Both the position numbers and the translations under genes were made by a program. A stretch of 64,000 nucleotides of DNA from Coix lacryma-jobi var. lacryma-jobi (lineage: Eukaryota > Streptophyta > Magnoliopsida > Poales > Poaceae), in NCBI GenBank assembly GCA_009763385.1, contig CM019825.1, forward strand, positions 3,162,001 to 3,226,000. The letters run 5' to 3'. Below are positions 54,393-64,000 of this stretch, one piece after another. The notes beneath the pieces were generated by a model that was not told where the DNA came from, did no database searches, and worked only from the letters and a program-made list of their open reading frames with translations. Every line of letters begins with the position of its first letter. The first letter of the stretch is position 1.

Positions 54393-55861
54393 CTGAAATT
54401 ATAAGCACCACAGCTGATCAGTATCATTGTGATAGCACAGGACATGAATGAAACTATTGAGCATTATATATGTAAGTGCATCTAGCCCTTAGTGGGTTTT
54501 GGTGAATTGAGTGACAACATAATTAAAGGTCTAACAAGTTTGCTAAGTGTATCAAAGGTTCAACAAGAAAAGCAAACTTGATGATATTCCACATAGTGTT
54601 GAAATGAAGGCCAAAATTGTGTATTGTTGTATTGGATCATGGAAACAATCTTGTTCAAGCAAAAGACAACAATGCAAATAGAGTTGATGATATGGCTTCT
54701 ATGTTGTGGGATATCATGGCATCATGAGAAAGCAAGCATATTTGGCAAATGACAAGTGAGACATGGATTGATGATTTTGGAATGGTCTCAACAATGGGTT
54801 GCTTTTCATGAGCGAGAAGAGTTTGATAGTGAAATAGCTTTGATCAAGGTTGAAGAATGAATCAAGAATGCATAAGTGAGTAAATGCCAAGCAAAGGTCA
54901 AATGACAAGGACTTAACTCATATTGGATATATGTCATCTCTACATTGGTTTGCTTGTATGGATAAGTGTTTGGAGAATCACTTTGCACTGATTTGATCAA
55001 GCTAGAAGTATGAAGATGGAGATTGAAGTGAGTGTTGAGTGTCAAGCCAAAAGGAGAGGATATAAGGAATCGTGAATTGGCTTGACCATATTAATGATGA
55101 TCCATATGTGTCTCTATGTGAGTCGAACTAAAGCTTGATTTATCTCAACATTCATATCTACAAGATGTTCAAGCAAGGATCACAATATTGAAGAAATGGT
55201 TTTCAATGGATGCTCAATATGATGTGACTTGAGTGTGGCTTGATAAGGTGAAGATAGCAAGGAAAGGGCTTCGAGGTACTAAGCGAGAGTGAAGGTCAAG
55301 GAGACCGAGGTACTATGGCTAGAGTGAAGAAGAGAGTACTTACATTGAGTCGAGGTACTAATCAAGCTATGAGGATTCATATTGTGTTGAGGATCAAATC
55401 ATTAGTGGAAGTGACTTGAAGCCATGGATTGAACTCATATGTGTGGAAATGGTTCAAGTCACATGCTCAAGGTGTGCTTGCTCAAAGAAAGGAGACAAAG
55501 ATGATTGCAACCCCTTTTGAAGTAATATCAAGAAGAAATGGCATATGAAGACATTGAAGACTCAAGTGGTTAAAATGGTTATATTTTCTTTGTCTTGAGT
55601 ATAGTTATGTCGTACTATCAAGGGGGATGCAATACGAATCATAGACAAGTCTCAAGTGCTCAAACTAACCGAACCCGAGTGCTAATATGAGAGAAAACAC
55701 TTAGCACTGCACCTTCACTTGTTGATCTTGGGCTTGTTCTCTGTAGGGTTGGATAGCCCTCGAAACAAGCTTTCCGGAAAGTCCAAGATCACTGAAATCG
55801 GAGTTCGGAGTAAAAAGTTATGGCGTTTTTCGTGAGGTCACCTGTGCTGTCTCAGGGAGCT

Positions 55862-55932
55862 GCGGCAGTGCCGCTCTGTCGAGCGGCAGTGCCGCTCCCC
55901 GGCAGTGCCGGGCTAAGTGCGGCAGTGCCGGG
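55862..55932 (+). repeat. Quasi-palindrome cluster in U3 of C
   Basis: Four words with arms (G/C)CGGCA/TGCCG(C/G) around one central G: 55862, 55883, 55899 and 55919. They sit 60-130 bases upstream of the TATA box. Confidence 0.85.
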
Positions 55933-55992
55933 CCTGTACAGCCAGTAACGGCTAGTTTCTGACCTCCAACGGCTAGTTTTGGGTGTGGGGGG

Positions 55993-56000
55993 TATATATA
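55993..56000 (+). promoter_or_regulatory. TATA box of element C LTR
   Basis: TATATATA inside GGGTATATATACCC, itself a 14-base palindrome. Confidence 0.65.
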
Positions 56001-56668
56001 CCCACCCCACGCCTCCAGAGCTGGCTGTTGGTGCCCAAAACACTTCTAACACATCCAAAGCCATTTGAGAGCTCTCCCCAACCCTCTCTTGTAAGAAGTG
56101 ACATGCTTAGTGCATGATTAAGTGTTGGGGCTGTGTGATTAAGAGCTAGAGAGCATATTAGAGCCTTCCAAACCTTGAGCACTTGTCGGGCTTCGTCGAT
56201 CTTCGTTGTGCATCTTTTACTCTTGGAGGTGAAGCCTCCTAGACGGCTAGGCGTCGCCCGGCGAGCTCCCGTGCTTGTGGTGAGCAGCGGGAAGTTTGTA
56301 ATCCTCTTGTGGAGCTAGTAGAATTACCCCTCACTTCAAGGATTTGGTTCCTTGACTTGAGACCGAGGAAGAGTTGCAAAGCTCTTGACCTAAGTGGTCA
56401 TCCTCAACAACGTGGAGGTAGGCAAGCCTTGGTGGCGAGCTGAACCACGGGATAAATCACTTGTCTCTTGTATTTACTTGTGTTCATTCATCATACTTGT
56501 GAGCTTGTGATTGATTCTAGGAATTGGCCCCGATCTATTTCATACAACATATTTGGCTTGGTTGAGTTGGTTCTGCAGGTTCAGGAAACCAAGAGCAACA
56601 CTTCTATTCATATAGAATTGGTTTCCTGTGGCGAGTTTTTGAATTGCAGGCTCGGGCAGTTTGTTGGC

Positions 56669-56740
56669 GCGGCAGTACCGGGCTGAGGCCGGCAGTGCCG
56701 GGGTGCGGCAGTTCCGGGCTTAGGGCGGTAGTGCCGGGCA
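56669..56740 (+). repeat. Quasi-palindrome cluster in U5 of C
   Basis: GCGGCAGTACCGG, CCGGCAGTGCCGG, GCGGCAGTTCCGG and GCGGTAGTGCCGG at about 56669, 56688, 56705 and 56725. Arms vary by single bases compared with the U3 cluster. Confidence 0.8.
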
Positions 56741-56823
56741 TCTCTAACAATGTTTTGAGCTGTGATTTTAAACAGGCCTATTCACCCCCCCCCCCCTCTA
56801 GGCGACATCAAGGTCCTTTCAAT

Positions 56824-56835
56824 TGGTATCGGAGC
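56824..56835 (+). other. Primer binding site of element C
   Basis: TGGTATCGGAGC two bases after the LTR matches the initiator-Met tRNA primer site of plant copia elements (TGGTATCAGAGC) with one change. Confidence 0.85.
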
Positions 56836-56874
56836 CTGGGCTCTCAATTACGGGCTTAACCGCCTTGAGAGACG

Positions 56875-58803
56875 ATGTCGACAAGTGAGGAAGTATCTCT
56901 AGAACTTTTACTTTCCGATGGCTCAAATTATACATCTTGGTCTGCTAGTATACTTGATGTTTTTAGGGCCATGGGTCCTCAACTCGAGCAGATTGTAGAT
57001 GTGAGCATTTCACCTCCTAGTGATGATTTGGACTATCTAACTAGAGAGGAAGTGAAATGCTTACAACTCAATGCTCAAGCTACTAATGTCTTATTTAGTG
57101 CCTTGAGTGAAGATGTACTTGATGCCGTCATATTTGGAGATGGTGAACCACTTGAGGATGCTCATCTCATTTGGACCACACTCAAAGAAAGATATGATAA
57201 GTCCAAATGTGATGAGAGGTTGCTCTCATTAGAGGAATCACTTGAGGAGTGCTCAACTTCACCGAGATGCTCAACTCTCTATGCCACTTCTCATATGGGT
57301 CTCATGGCAAAGAAAGAGAAGAATGTGGCAAGTGAGAATGAGAGTTCAAGTGAAAGTGAAAGTGAAGATGAGAGTGATGATGATGATGATGAGCTTGATC
57401 CACTCCTTGCACTCCTAAGCAAGAAAGACAAGTTGATGGTGCTCAAGCTCATAGATAAAATTGATGAGCAAGAAGAAGCACTTCACAAGCAAGAAGATTT
57501 TCTCATCGAAAAGATCAAATGCTTGGAGAAGTTGACCAAAAGGCATGAAAAGCTTAAGTGCTCTCATGCTACTTTGGTTGAAAGGTATGAAAACTTGTCA
57601 ATTGAGCAAACTTGTACTATTAACTCTCTATGTTGTGTTTCTCAATTAGAAGATGAAAATTATATGCTCAAGGACAAAGTGGAAAAGCTCACTAGCAAGA
57701 ATGAGACATTGCAAGAAAATCATGATGAGCTCTTGTGCTCTCATGAGAAGCTTATGGATTCTCATATCATGCTAGAAATCAGTCATGAGGTTGTGGTAAC
57801 ATCGGTAAAATCCTTCCAACCTCACAAGTGCACATGTACACAAGTTCAATTTGATTTATCTCATGCTAACCCTTGTTGTTCGCAAGGAAATATGTCTTGT
57901 GTTGAAAATGTGCTTGTAGAGTCTTGTGATGACCTCATTGTGCAAGAGAATGATGAACTTAAAGAAGAGGTTGCAAGGCTCAAGGACTTGATTCAATTGA
58001 AGGGCAAGTGCATTGCTCAACCTTCTCAAGATAACCGTGAAGACATGGTGAAGAAGCTTGAGAAGGGATCAACTGCAGCATGCATGAAACCCCATCAACA
58101 AGGTCACAAGTCCGACAATGGCAAAGCCAAGGAGCATGTTGGAAAAGTGTATTTTGTCCATAGTGCGGAAGTGCCGCGCCCACCCACGGAAGTGCCGCGA
58201 CGCGGTAGTGCCGCGCACAAACGCGGAAGTGCCGCACTTGGGCAAAACAGAAAAGCTCCCAAGGCCACCAAGAAAGAAGAGAAGGGCATGAGCAAGATTC
58301 AAGAGAAGAACAATATGGATCATGTCAAGTGCTCCAACATGGGACACAATGCCTCGATGTGTTCCAACAAGGTTGATGACCAAGCCACACTTCCAAACAA
58401 GAAGACAAGAAGAAGTAAGAGGAAGTGTTATGAGTGCAATGAGAAGGGTCATGAAATTGCGTCATGCCCCTACATGAAGGACAAAGGCTTGATATCATCA
58501 AGAAAGAGGCCTAGTAGCAAGGTAACAAGCAAATTGCAAGAAAACAAGGCTAAGAATAACAAGACACGCCTATGCTACACTTGTAGAGGAAAGGGACACC
58601 TAAGTGTGGAGTGTCCCATGGGTAACACTCTTAAGCCAAACTTGTCAATTGATTCAAAATTGCTTAGGAGGCCCAAAAATGAGACTTGTGCTAGAAAGGT
58701 GATTGGTTCACCATATACTAGCACAAAGGCCATTTGGGTGCCTAAGTCTCTTGTGACTAACCTTGATGGACCCATCTTGGTATGGGTACCAAATTGTGCT
58801 TAA
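56875..58803 (+). CDS. Gag protein of element C, 642 residues, intact
   Basis: ATG 56875 lies 51 bases after the PBS start and opens an uninterrupted frame to TAA. Residues 1-120 are a copia-type gag head (LLSDGSNYTSWSASILDVF, HLIWTTLKERYDKSK). An acidic Ser/Glu/Asp block follows (about 155-180), then a long coiled coil (about 190-320). Residues 430-456 are encoded by inserted quasi-palindromes (EVPR, RGSAAHKRGSAALG). Two CCHC knuckles occur at about 518 (CYECNEKGHEIASC) and 567 (CYTCRGKGHLSVEC). The end, KAIWVPKSLVTNLDGPILVW, matches Sirevirus gag ends as I remember them. It packages RNA into particles. Being the only gene, it may be kept for cis-packaging or be a passenger. Confidence 0.85.
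   Translation: MSTSEEVSLELLLSDGSNYTSWSASILDVFRAMGPQLEQIVDVSISPPSDDLDYLTREEVKCLQLNAQATNVLFSALSEDVLDAVIFGDGEPLEDAHLIWTTLKERYDKSKCDERLLSLEESLEECSTSPRCSTLYATSHMGLMAKKEKNVASENESSSESESEDESDDDDDELDPLLALLSKKDKLMVLKLIDKIDEQEEALHKQEDFLIEKIKCLEKLTKRHEKLKCSHATLVERYENLSIEQTCTINSLCCVSQLEDENYMLKDKVEKLTSKNETLQENHDELLCSHEKLMDSHIMLEISHEVVVTSVKSFQPHKCTCTQVQFDLSHANPCCSQGNMSCVENVLVESCDDLIVQENDELKEEVARLKDLIQLKGKCIAQPSQDNREDMVKKLEKGSTAACMKPHQQGHKSDNGKAKEHVGKVYFVHSAEVPRPPTEVPRRGSAAHKRGSAALGQNRKAPKATKKEEKGMSKIQEKNNMDHVKCSNMGHNASMCSNKVDDQATLPNKKTRRSKRKCYECNEKGHEIASCPYMKDKGLISSRKRPSSKVTSKLQENKAKNNKTRLCYTCRGKGHLSVECPMGNTLKPNLSIDSKLLRRPKNETCARKVIGSPYTSTKAIWVPKSLVTNLDGPILVWVPNCA
58164..58236 (+). repeat. Quasi-palindrome cluster inside the gag coding sequence
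   Basis: GCGGAAGTGCCGC, ACGGAAGTGCCGC, GCGGTAGTGCCGC and GCGGAAGTGCCGC between 58164 and 58236. All keep the reading frame open. The word class is the same as in the LTR with the fifth base changed. Confidence 0.85.
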
Positions 58804-59892
58804 TAAGTGTTGTAGGTACTTGAAGGTGATATGAAGCCTTGGGGTGCTTGAGCAAGTCTTATTGAAAATATCATCTCAAGCTATCAATCTTATTCATATT
58901 GACTATTCTATCAAGATTGACCCAAGGATGAATTGATGGATATATCTCTAACTTCATACTCATCTCGGTAACAAGTACCTAACCCTTGCTAGCTAGCCAC
59001 TTGACTTATGTAGTCTCTAGTAGTTCACAAATATGTGTATGTTTGTGAATTATTAGGAGTGGCTAGAGTACTTTGAGTTCAAATGAATCATCTTTCATAT
59101 GATGCTTTTAATGGCTCTCTAGTAGAGCAAGATCTTATTCATGTTGTAGGTAATGAGGAACCACTTTGTGAGACAATCAAGAAAATGCCCATTGGTGATA
59201 TAAGACCACAAGAAGTTCTGGGTACAAAGATAGGAGATCCTCAAGCTACTATTGCACCAAATTCCGCTGACATCTCTGATATGGTAGTACCATGCCTCAG
59301 AGCGGCAGTGCCGCGCCTCAGAGCGGCAGTGCCGCCCCTATGCAGACAGTAGTGGCTGAGATAAGTCCAAGCAATGGATGAAGTCTACAACATGATGATA
59401 AGCAAAGTGAAGATGAAGAAGCCACCTCATCCATTATGTTTCAAGAAGGGTGGTAACATCTAAATCTCAAGTGCAATTTATTTCAAATCTTATCTCTTTG
59501 TGTCTTGTGTAGTCACTTAGGGAAAGAAACCACTTGAGGATATGTATTGGTTGTTGGTCATGGAAGAAAAGTATGATTGGAATTTCACAACAAGCAACAT
59601 ACATGACTTGGTGTTCTTTGTGGACCTCAAACCAAGAATTTCAAGAAAGCTCAAGTAGAAGCACTTATCACTCAAATCTCAAGAACTCTCTACTTAATGA
59701 AATCTTGTCATATGGTAGATTGGCAAATTCTCATTCTCATCTTATGGCCATCTACATGCTCAAATGGTTGTGAGTATTTCTTGGCATAAGTTAAATTTGA
59801 TTATTCTATTGTTGCCATGACCTAGACATAGAGTAAAATTCCATGTTCTTAAATGGATAGAGTGCTATGTGAGAAATTCAAATACTTAGAGC

Positions 59893-60310
59893 ACTTATAA
59901 AAGGGGGAATTTACTCGATGACTAGAGTTGTGAGACTAACCATTTCTCTAAGTGATTTATGTAGTCTCACTAAATGAGAATGTGTTTCTCAAATGGAGTG
60001 TGCTATCATATCAATGTCATCAATCCAAAACTATGTGATGTGTTCTCTCTAGTTAATTTTGGGTTGATTCGTCTATGATTAGCCACTCACCATAATATGG
60101 CTTAAATCTGCCCCCTGGACTTAAATGACCAACCATGCACATTCACACTTTCATTACTCAAAAGAGTGTGCATGTGGCATTAAGGGAGATTTAGTCCATG
60201 TTATGAGGTTTCTCTATTTTGGTAGCCCATTTGCCTTCCACACATAAAAGGTTACTAAATGAGAAACTAGTGCTTGTGCTACTAATACCTCTTGTGTTGA
60301 GCTTATTCAT
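59893..60310 (+). repeat. Internal duplicated module, copy 1
   Basis: Matches 61998-62410 in order: PPT-like AGGGGGA, GAGACTAAC, TGTAGTCTC, GAGAATG-GTTTCTC, CCATAATATGGCTTAAA, GACTTAA-TGACCAA, TTTAGTC-ATG-TATGAGG and CCTTCCACA. Identity is moderate (about 60-65 percent by eye). The offset is about 2.1 kb. Confidence 0.7.
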
Positions 60311-60480
60311 AGGAAATCAATAAGAAGAGGTTGTGCTTATTCATTTGGATGCATCACAAGCCTAAAGGTTACTCTTCACCTAAAGCAAGATGAGGTTGGT
60401 AGAAGTCGGAGTGTGTTGACTCACTCTCAAGATGTGGAGGCTCCTCATGTTGAAGATAATCTACAACCTACTGCTGATGT

Positions 60481-60600
60481 GCGAGCAGCAGTGCCGCTCA
60501 GCGGGCAGCACTGCCGGGCCACGGGCAGCACTGCCGGGCCACGGGCAGCACTGCCGGGCCACGAGCAGCACTGCTGCGCCATGAGCAGCACTGCTGCACA
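60481..60600 (+). repeat. 20-base tandem array of GGGCAGCACTGCCGGG words
   Basis: Six units at a 20-base period in the internal region of C. The first has GCAGTGCCGC and the next three GGGCAGCACTGCCGGG, in which the central base is complementary to that of the LTR words (CACTG in place of CAGTG), so this array reads as the opposite strand of the LTR motif. The last two units are changed to GAGCAGCACTGCTGC, again symmetric on both arms. Confidence 0.85.
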
Positions 60601-61997
60601 CCTCCACACACAGCAGCTGACAACCGTCCATTTTGTGGACCTAGAGCATGATGTTAAGGTTGAGTTGGATATGCTATATTGGAAGAATTCACAAGAATTC
60701 AATCATTGACAAGAGGACTGAATGGTAATGATATCTTGTGAGTGTTCTAAGCCAAAACCACCTCATTATTGGACAAGAAGAGAAGAATTATAAAAATTAT
60801 CAAATCTGTCCAGAAATCTGAAATTTTGAGTTAGTTGCTTTCAAGCATGGATTTGGAGGTTCAAACACTGATGAATTGACCTGAAACTTTGTGAGCATGC
60901 TATATATATCTAGTACTTGTTGTTGTACAGTTGGAATGCAGTTTGGTTTAGAAGAAAATCCGTTTCAGTTGAATTATGTCAGTTTCAGCAATGCATTTTC
61001 AGACTTGAGCAATTTTGGTGAAAAATTGATTTGACTCACTAAATGGAGTCCAAATGAGCTGAAATTTTTACAAAAGTTAAAGGACTCATAGATGCAGCTC
61101 TGTACCAAATTTCATGCATATTGGCTTAATGGTTTGAGAGATATGAATTTTTCTCCAAGGAAGACAGAATCTGAAAAGTTGGATTGCAAGCAGCTTGAAG
61201 GAGTTTGAAATGAGTTGAAACATAGTGTAGACTTCTCCTTTGACCTCATATTGTTGATGTGCATAAGTGTGCTTTGTGTACTTTTGTATGCACAAATTGA
61301 GGGGGAGTTTACTTTCTATCTCATGAGACAAAATGCCTTCTCTCAAGCTCATATTGTGTAATCTCAAACATTGGAGAAAGAAGAACTTCAAAGAAGGATG
61401 GATAGTTCCAATGGAATCTTTGGGTGCTCCAAAGATTATTCTTGGAGGTCTCAGTCTTTATAAACTGAATGCTCCTAGTTTTGTTGTCGGATGCCCCAAT
61501 CCTTTGGAGGAACTATATTTATGTGAGTTGAAGAAAAGAAGTAAAGATTGGATGTTCATTGCTAATTCTTCATCTAAAGCTCATCAAGTCACATGGATCC
61601 ATCCCTTTGATCACCCAGGATCTCGTCAACAAGAGTGGTAACTCCTAGTTCACAATTTGCAAATTTCATGAACTTTACCATTTGCTTTCTATGTGAGTTG
61701 CTTTAGGTAGAGAAAGAACTAGGAACCTAATGTGGATCTTGGATGATCACACGAGCTTTAATTCACCATGAATCATCAAGTGAAAAAGTATGGCCATCCA
61801 TATCATCAAGTCTCACTTATGATGGTCATATCAATGAAAATCTATGTGGTGATCTCTCTACCTAAGTGGTGGTATGTTCTCTTTGGCATAATTTCAATTG
61901 TTGCAAATTTGGTGTGCCTTGACCAAGATATAGCATGAACTCCTCTAGACTCTTAAAGTGATTCAAGTGCATTTCACAAGTAGTTCGAGTACTTGAT

Positions 61998-62410
61998 GCA
62001 CATATTAAGGGGGAGTCTATTCTATGTCTTGTGTCTTTTGAGACTAACATTTTCTTCTAGTGAACTTGTGTAGTCTCTTGGTGAGAATGAGTTTCTCTTG
62101 GGTATTCTACATAACCAAATCAATCCAAATTGGTAAAGATATCTCTCATATTCATTTGGATTGCAACTTTAACTCTTATGTAGCTACTCTCCATAATATA
62201 GCTTAAACTCTCTTGATTGGACTTAATTGACCAAAAGTGCATATGTTCTACTTTCCACATACATATGTATGCACTATCAAATAGGGGGAATTTAGTCTAT
62301 GCTATGAGGTTTGCAATTAGTGATCCACATGCCTTCCACATCCAAATGGTCACTAGTTGTAAACTGTAGCTTGTGCAATTTAATGTTATCTCTTGTCTTT
62401 GTGAGCATTC
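61998..62410 (+). repeat. Internal duplicated module, copy 2
   Basis: Partner of 59893-60310; see there for shared words. Both copies start with a PPT-like AGGGGGA and hold a second one or a relic near ATTTAGTC. Confidence 0.7.
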
Positions 62411-63351
62411 CCTAGGAGACATCTAGGTGATATTATGAGATACGAGCATCCATTTCTATTGGCATCAACTTGTGAAGATTCCTTCCATTGGTGTCAAACT
62501 ATGAAGATCATATTTCAATTGATATTGGTGGATAATCTTTCAATTTGGTATATCAAGAAATATGTCTTCAATTGGTATCTCAAAATGAAAACAAGAGCTA
62601 GCAATGGATTTTCAACTAAGATGGAGCACAAGTTTGAAATGTCTCCTTGAAGATGATGAAAAGGAGAGATGGGCACAAATGAGATCTTTTGCTTAATGAA
62701 GTGCTAGGCCCATCAAAGCACTAAATTCAAAATCATCATCATGGTGGAGATTATGAGGCTTAGAACAAAGGTATATCACTCTATGAACATTTGTATTACC
62801 TTTGTGCATCTAGGCCCTTACATGCTAGAGTGTGCATGTGTATGCAATATTTTGAGTCACACCATGAGTTTGTTCTTATGGTGACGATTAGAGAATGAGT
62901 TAGATATTTGGTTGATACCTCTTGTGGTGATTATGTGAGTTTGTCTCATGTTATGTCACCTATGTGAGGTATGAGCTAAATATGCTAACCTCTTGAGAAT
63001 CTTGACTTAAAGTGTTGCATACTTTGTTTGGTAGAAAAACATAGAAGAGAAATCATATATGCTAAACTTTTACCTACCTCTATCCCTCACTTGTCTACCA
63101 TCATTTCTTCCTTTTGGTGGAGAGATCCTTTTTGGAGATTAATGCCAAAGGGGGAGAAATTTTGGGGGACATTGTAAGGGAAGAGAGATTGATATGAGGA
63201 TGGAAAGGGGTAAAGGAGAGGCATATAAGATTTATGTGGTGTGTGCAAGGATAATTTAATTTGATGCTCTTGACAAGAATCATTTATGCTATTGTGTGAC
63301 ATTCATGCCTTGAGTGCTTGTGCTTGTTTCTCTAGTGTTGGTCAGGCAAGT

Positions 63352-63385
63352 GCGGCAGTGCCGCTCTCTAGTGCGGCAGTGCCGC
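63352..63385 (+). repeat. Two perfect GCGGCAGTGCCGC words near the PPT
   Basis: 63352-63364 and 63373-63385, each followed by TCTCT, about 270 bases before the PPT. They are identical to the first U3 word. Confidence 0.9.
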
Positions 63386-63647
63386 TCTCTGCTGGCCAGC
63401 AATCTCTGAGTGCATGAACTGTCTTATGAGCATCACGGTTATCATGTTGACACCTTGCACCCCACGAATGCTAAGATATAAGAGAGTTTCCACACTTTGT
63501 CTCAAATATGTGCATTTGGCATTTGAAGCCAAAATTTGAAATTCCTTTCAATGCACACATTTAGGGGGAGCTCACTATATCATAGGATTCAAAATCTTAA
63601 TGTTTATCAATCTCTTGTGAGCTTTAATTGTGTTGTCATCAATCACC

Positions 63648-63660
63648 AAAAAGGGGGAGA
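63648..63660 (+). other. Polypurine tract of element C
   Basis: AAAAAGGGGGAGA directly before the 3' LTR start, the usual plus-strand primer of retroelements. Confidence 0.85.
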
Positions 63661-63661
63661 T

Positions 63662-64000
63662 TGTAAGTGCATCTAGCCCTTAGTGGGTTTTGGTGAATTG
63701 AGTGACAACATAATTAAAGGTCTAACAAGTTTGCTAAGTGTATCAAAGGTTCAACAAGAAAAACAAACTTGATGATATTCCACATAGTGTTGAAATGAAG
63801 GCCAAAATTGTGTATTGTTGTATTGGAAGATCATGGAAACAATCTTGTTCAAGCAAAAGACAACAATGCAAATAGAGTTGATGATATGGCTTCTATGTTG
63901 TGGGATATCATGGCATCATGAGAAAGCAAGCATATTTGGCAAATGACAAGTGAGACATGGATTGATGATTTTGGAATGGTCTCAACAATGGGTTGCTTTT
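63662..64000 (+). repeat. Start of the 3' LTR of element C (runs off the window)
   Basis: Matches 54471-54806 with one substitution and a 3-base indel. If full length it would end about 2 kb beyond the window. Confidence 0.95.

Larger units (their letters stand above)
54471..56821 (+). repeat. 5' LTR of element C
   Basis: 2351 bases, TGTAAGTGC to CCTTTCA. TATATATA at 55993 separates a 1.5-kb U3 from R/U5. Quasi-palindromes GCGGCAGTGCCGC cluster just upstream of the TATA (55862-55932) and again in U5 (56669-56740). The end has a run of C then TCTAGGCGAC, like other Sirevirus LTRs. Confidence 0.9.
58804..63647 (+). other. Noncoding internal region of element C (no pol)
   Basis: 4.8 kb with only short frames in all six frames. 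None has DSG/DTG protease, HHCC or DDE integrase, YVDD reverse transcriptase or RNase H motifs. Short frames at 59083-59352, 60413-60709 and 61333-61641 are not recognised. The region contains more quasi-palindromes (59302-59335, 60481-60600, 63352-63385), a diverged duplication (59893-60310 against 61998-62410) and six PPT-like AAGGGGGAG words before the real PPT. Confidence 0.75.
54471..64000 (+). mobile_element. Element C: young Sirevirus-like copia retrotransposon with gag but no pol
   Basis: 5' LTR 54471-56821, PBS at 56824, gag 56875-58803, about 4.8 kb of noncoding DNA, PPT at 63648, 3' LTR from 63662 to beyond the window. The 339 visible bases of the 3' LTR differ from the 5' LTR by one substitution (54572, G against A) and one 3-base indel. 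The left flank is ATATA (54466-54470); its partner is outside. PBS, LTR end and two-knuckle gag place it near Sireviruses. No protease, integrase, RT or RNase H motif was found, so it must use proteins made elsewhere. Confidence 0.9.

Noticed and set aside
58804..63647. Degenerate pol in element C
   Set aside because: No protease, integrase, RT or RNase H motif found in any frame even allowing frameshifts by eye; a profile search should confirm.

Overview
This window is plant nuclear DNA, almost certainly from a grass and probably a panicoid (Andropogoneae-like) one. The evidence is wall-to-wall nested LTR retrotransposons of grass type: Tat-lineage Ty3/gypsy elements with an antisense extra gene, and Sirevirus-like Ty1/copia LTRs of about 2 kb. 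Between them lie decayed CACTA elements, small MITE/hAT insertions, GC-rich first exons with GT-AG introns, and no bacterial-style operons. No rRNA gene, CRISPR array or canonical tRNA gene was seen. Family names rest on motif recognition and memory; no search was run.

Layout. 435 to about 4.66 kb: decayed CACTA element 1 with a seven-exon minus-strand pseudogene. 4.69-5.80 kb: a Pol III-like box pair, three 332-bp tandem repeats and a Stowaway-like end. 5.95-6.48 kb: a two-exon host gene fragment. 6.6-7.76 kb: LTR fragments. 7.77-10.08 kb: truncated CACTA element 2 with TNP2 remnants. 10.08-12.55 kb: LTR fragments, one built on a 1.4-kb minisatellite (E). 12.55-22.48 kb: gypsy element A (minus strand), split by a 2347-bp solo LTR with perfect 5-bp target duplications. 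22.48-38.36 kb: a Sirevirus-type LTR (D) split by gypsy element B (minus strand), whose own 3' LTR holds another solo LTR (G). B carries gag, protease, RT, RNase H and integrase on the minus strand and a spliced, separately promoted gene on the plus strand.

38.4-54.4 kb is the only gene-like part: low-copy DNA, MITEs, a second solo LTR of the same family (43083-45050), a first exon resembling SEN1-like helicases, a broken ARM-repeat-like gene, an 8-bp-TSD hAT insertion, a phase-consistent three-exon gene (49949-51454) overlapped by a fragment of a NYN/limkain-like gene, and the last three exons of an unrecognised gene (53603-54392). 54.47 kb to the window end is a very young Sirevirus-like copia element (C) inserted in an intron of that last gene. 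C has a long intact gag but no recognisable pol.

The most unusual signal is short inverted-repeat words in the LTRs. Two solo LTRs carry eight stem-loops with a constant loop and stems that change in compensation. Element C carries more than 15 copies of a GCGGCAGTGCCGC-type quasi-palindrome spread over LTR, gag coding sequence and 3' noncoding DNA. At least two other LTR families here carry their own palindromic words. Premature stops in A and B are mostly explicable as C-to-T changes, as expected of methylated, silenced elements.
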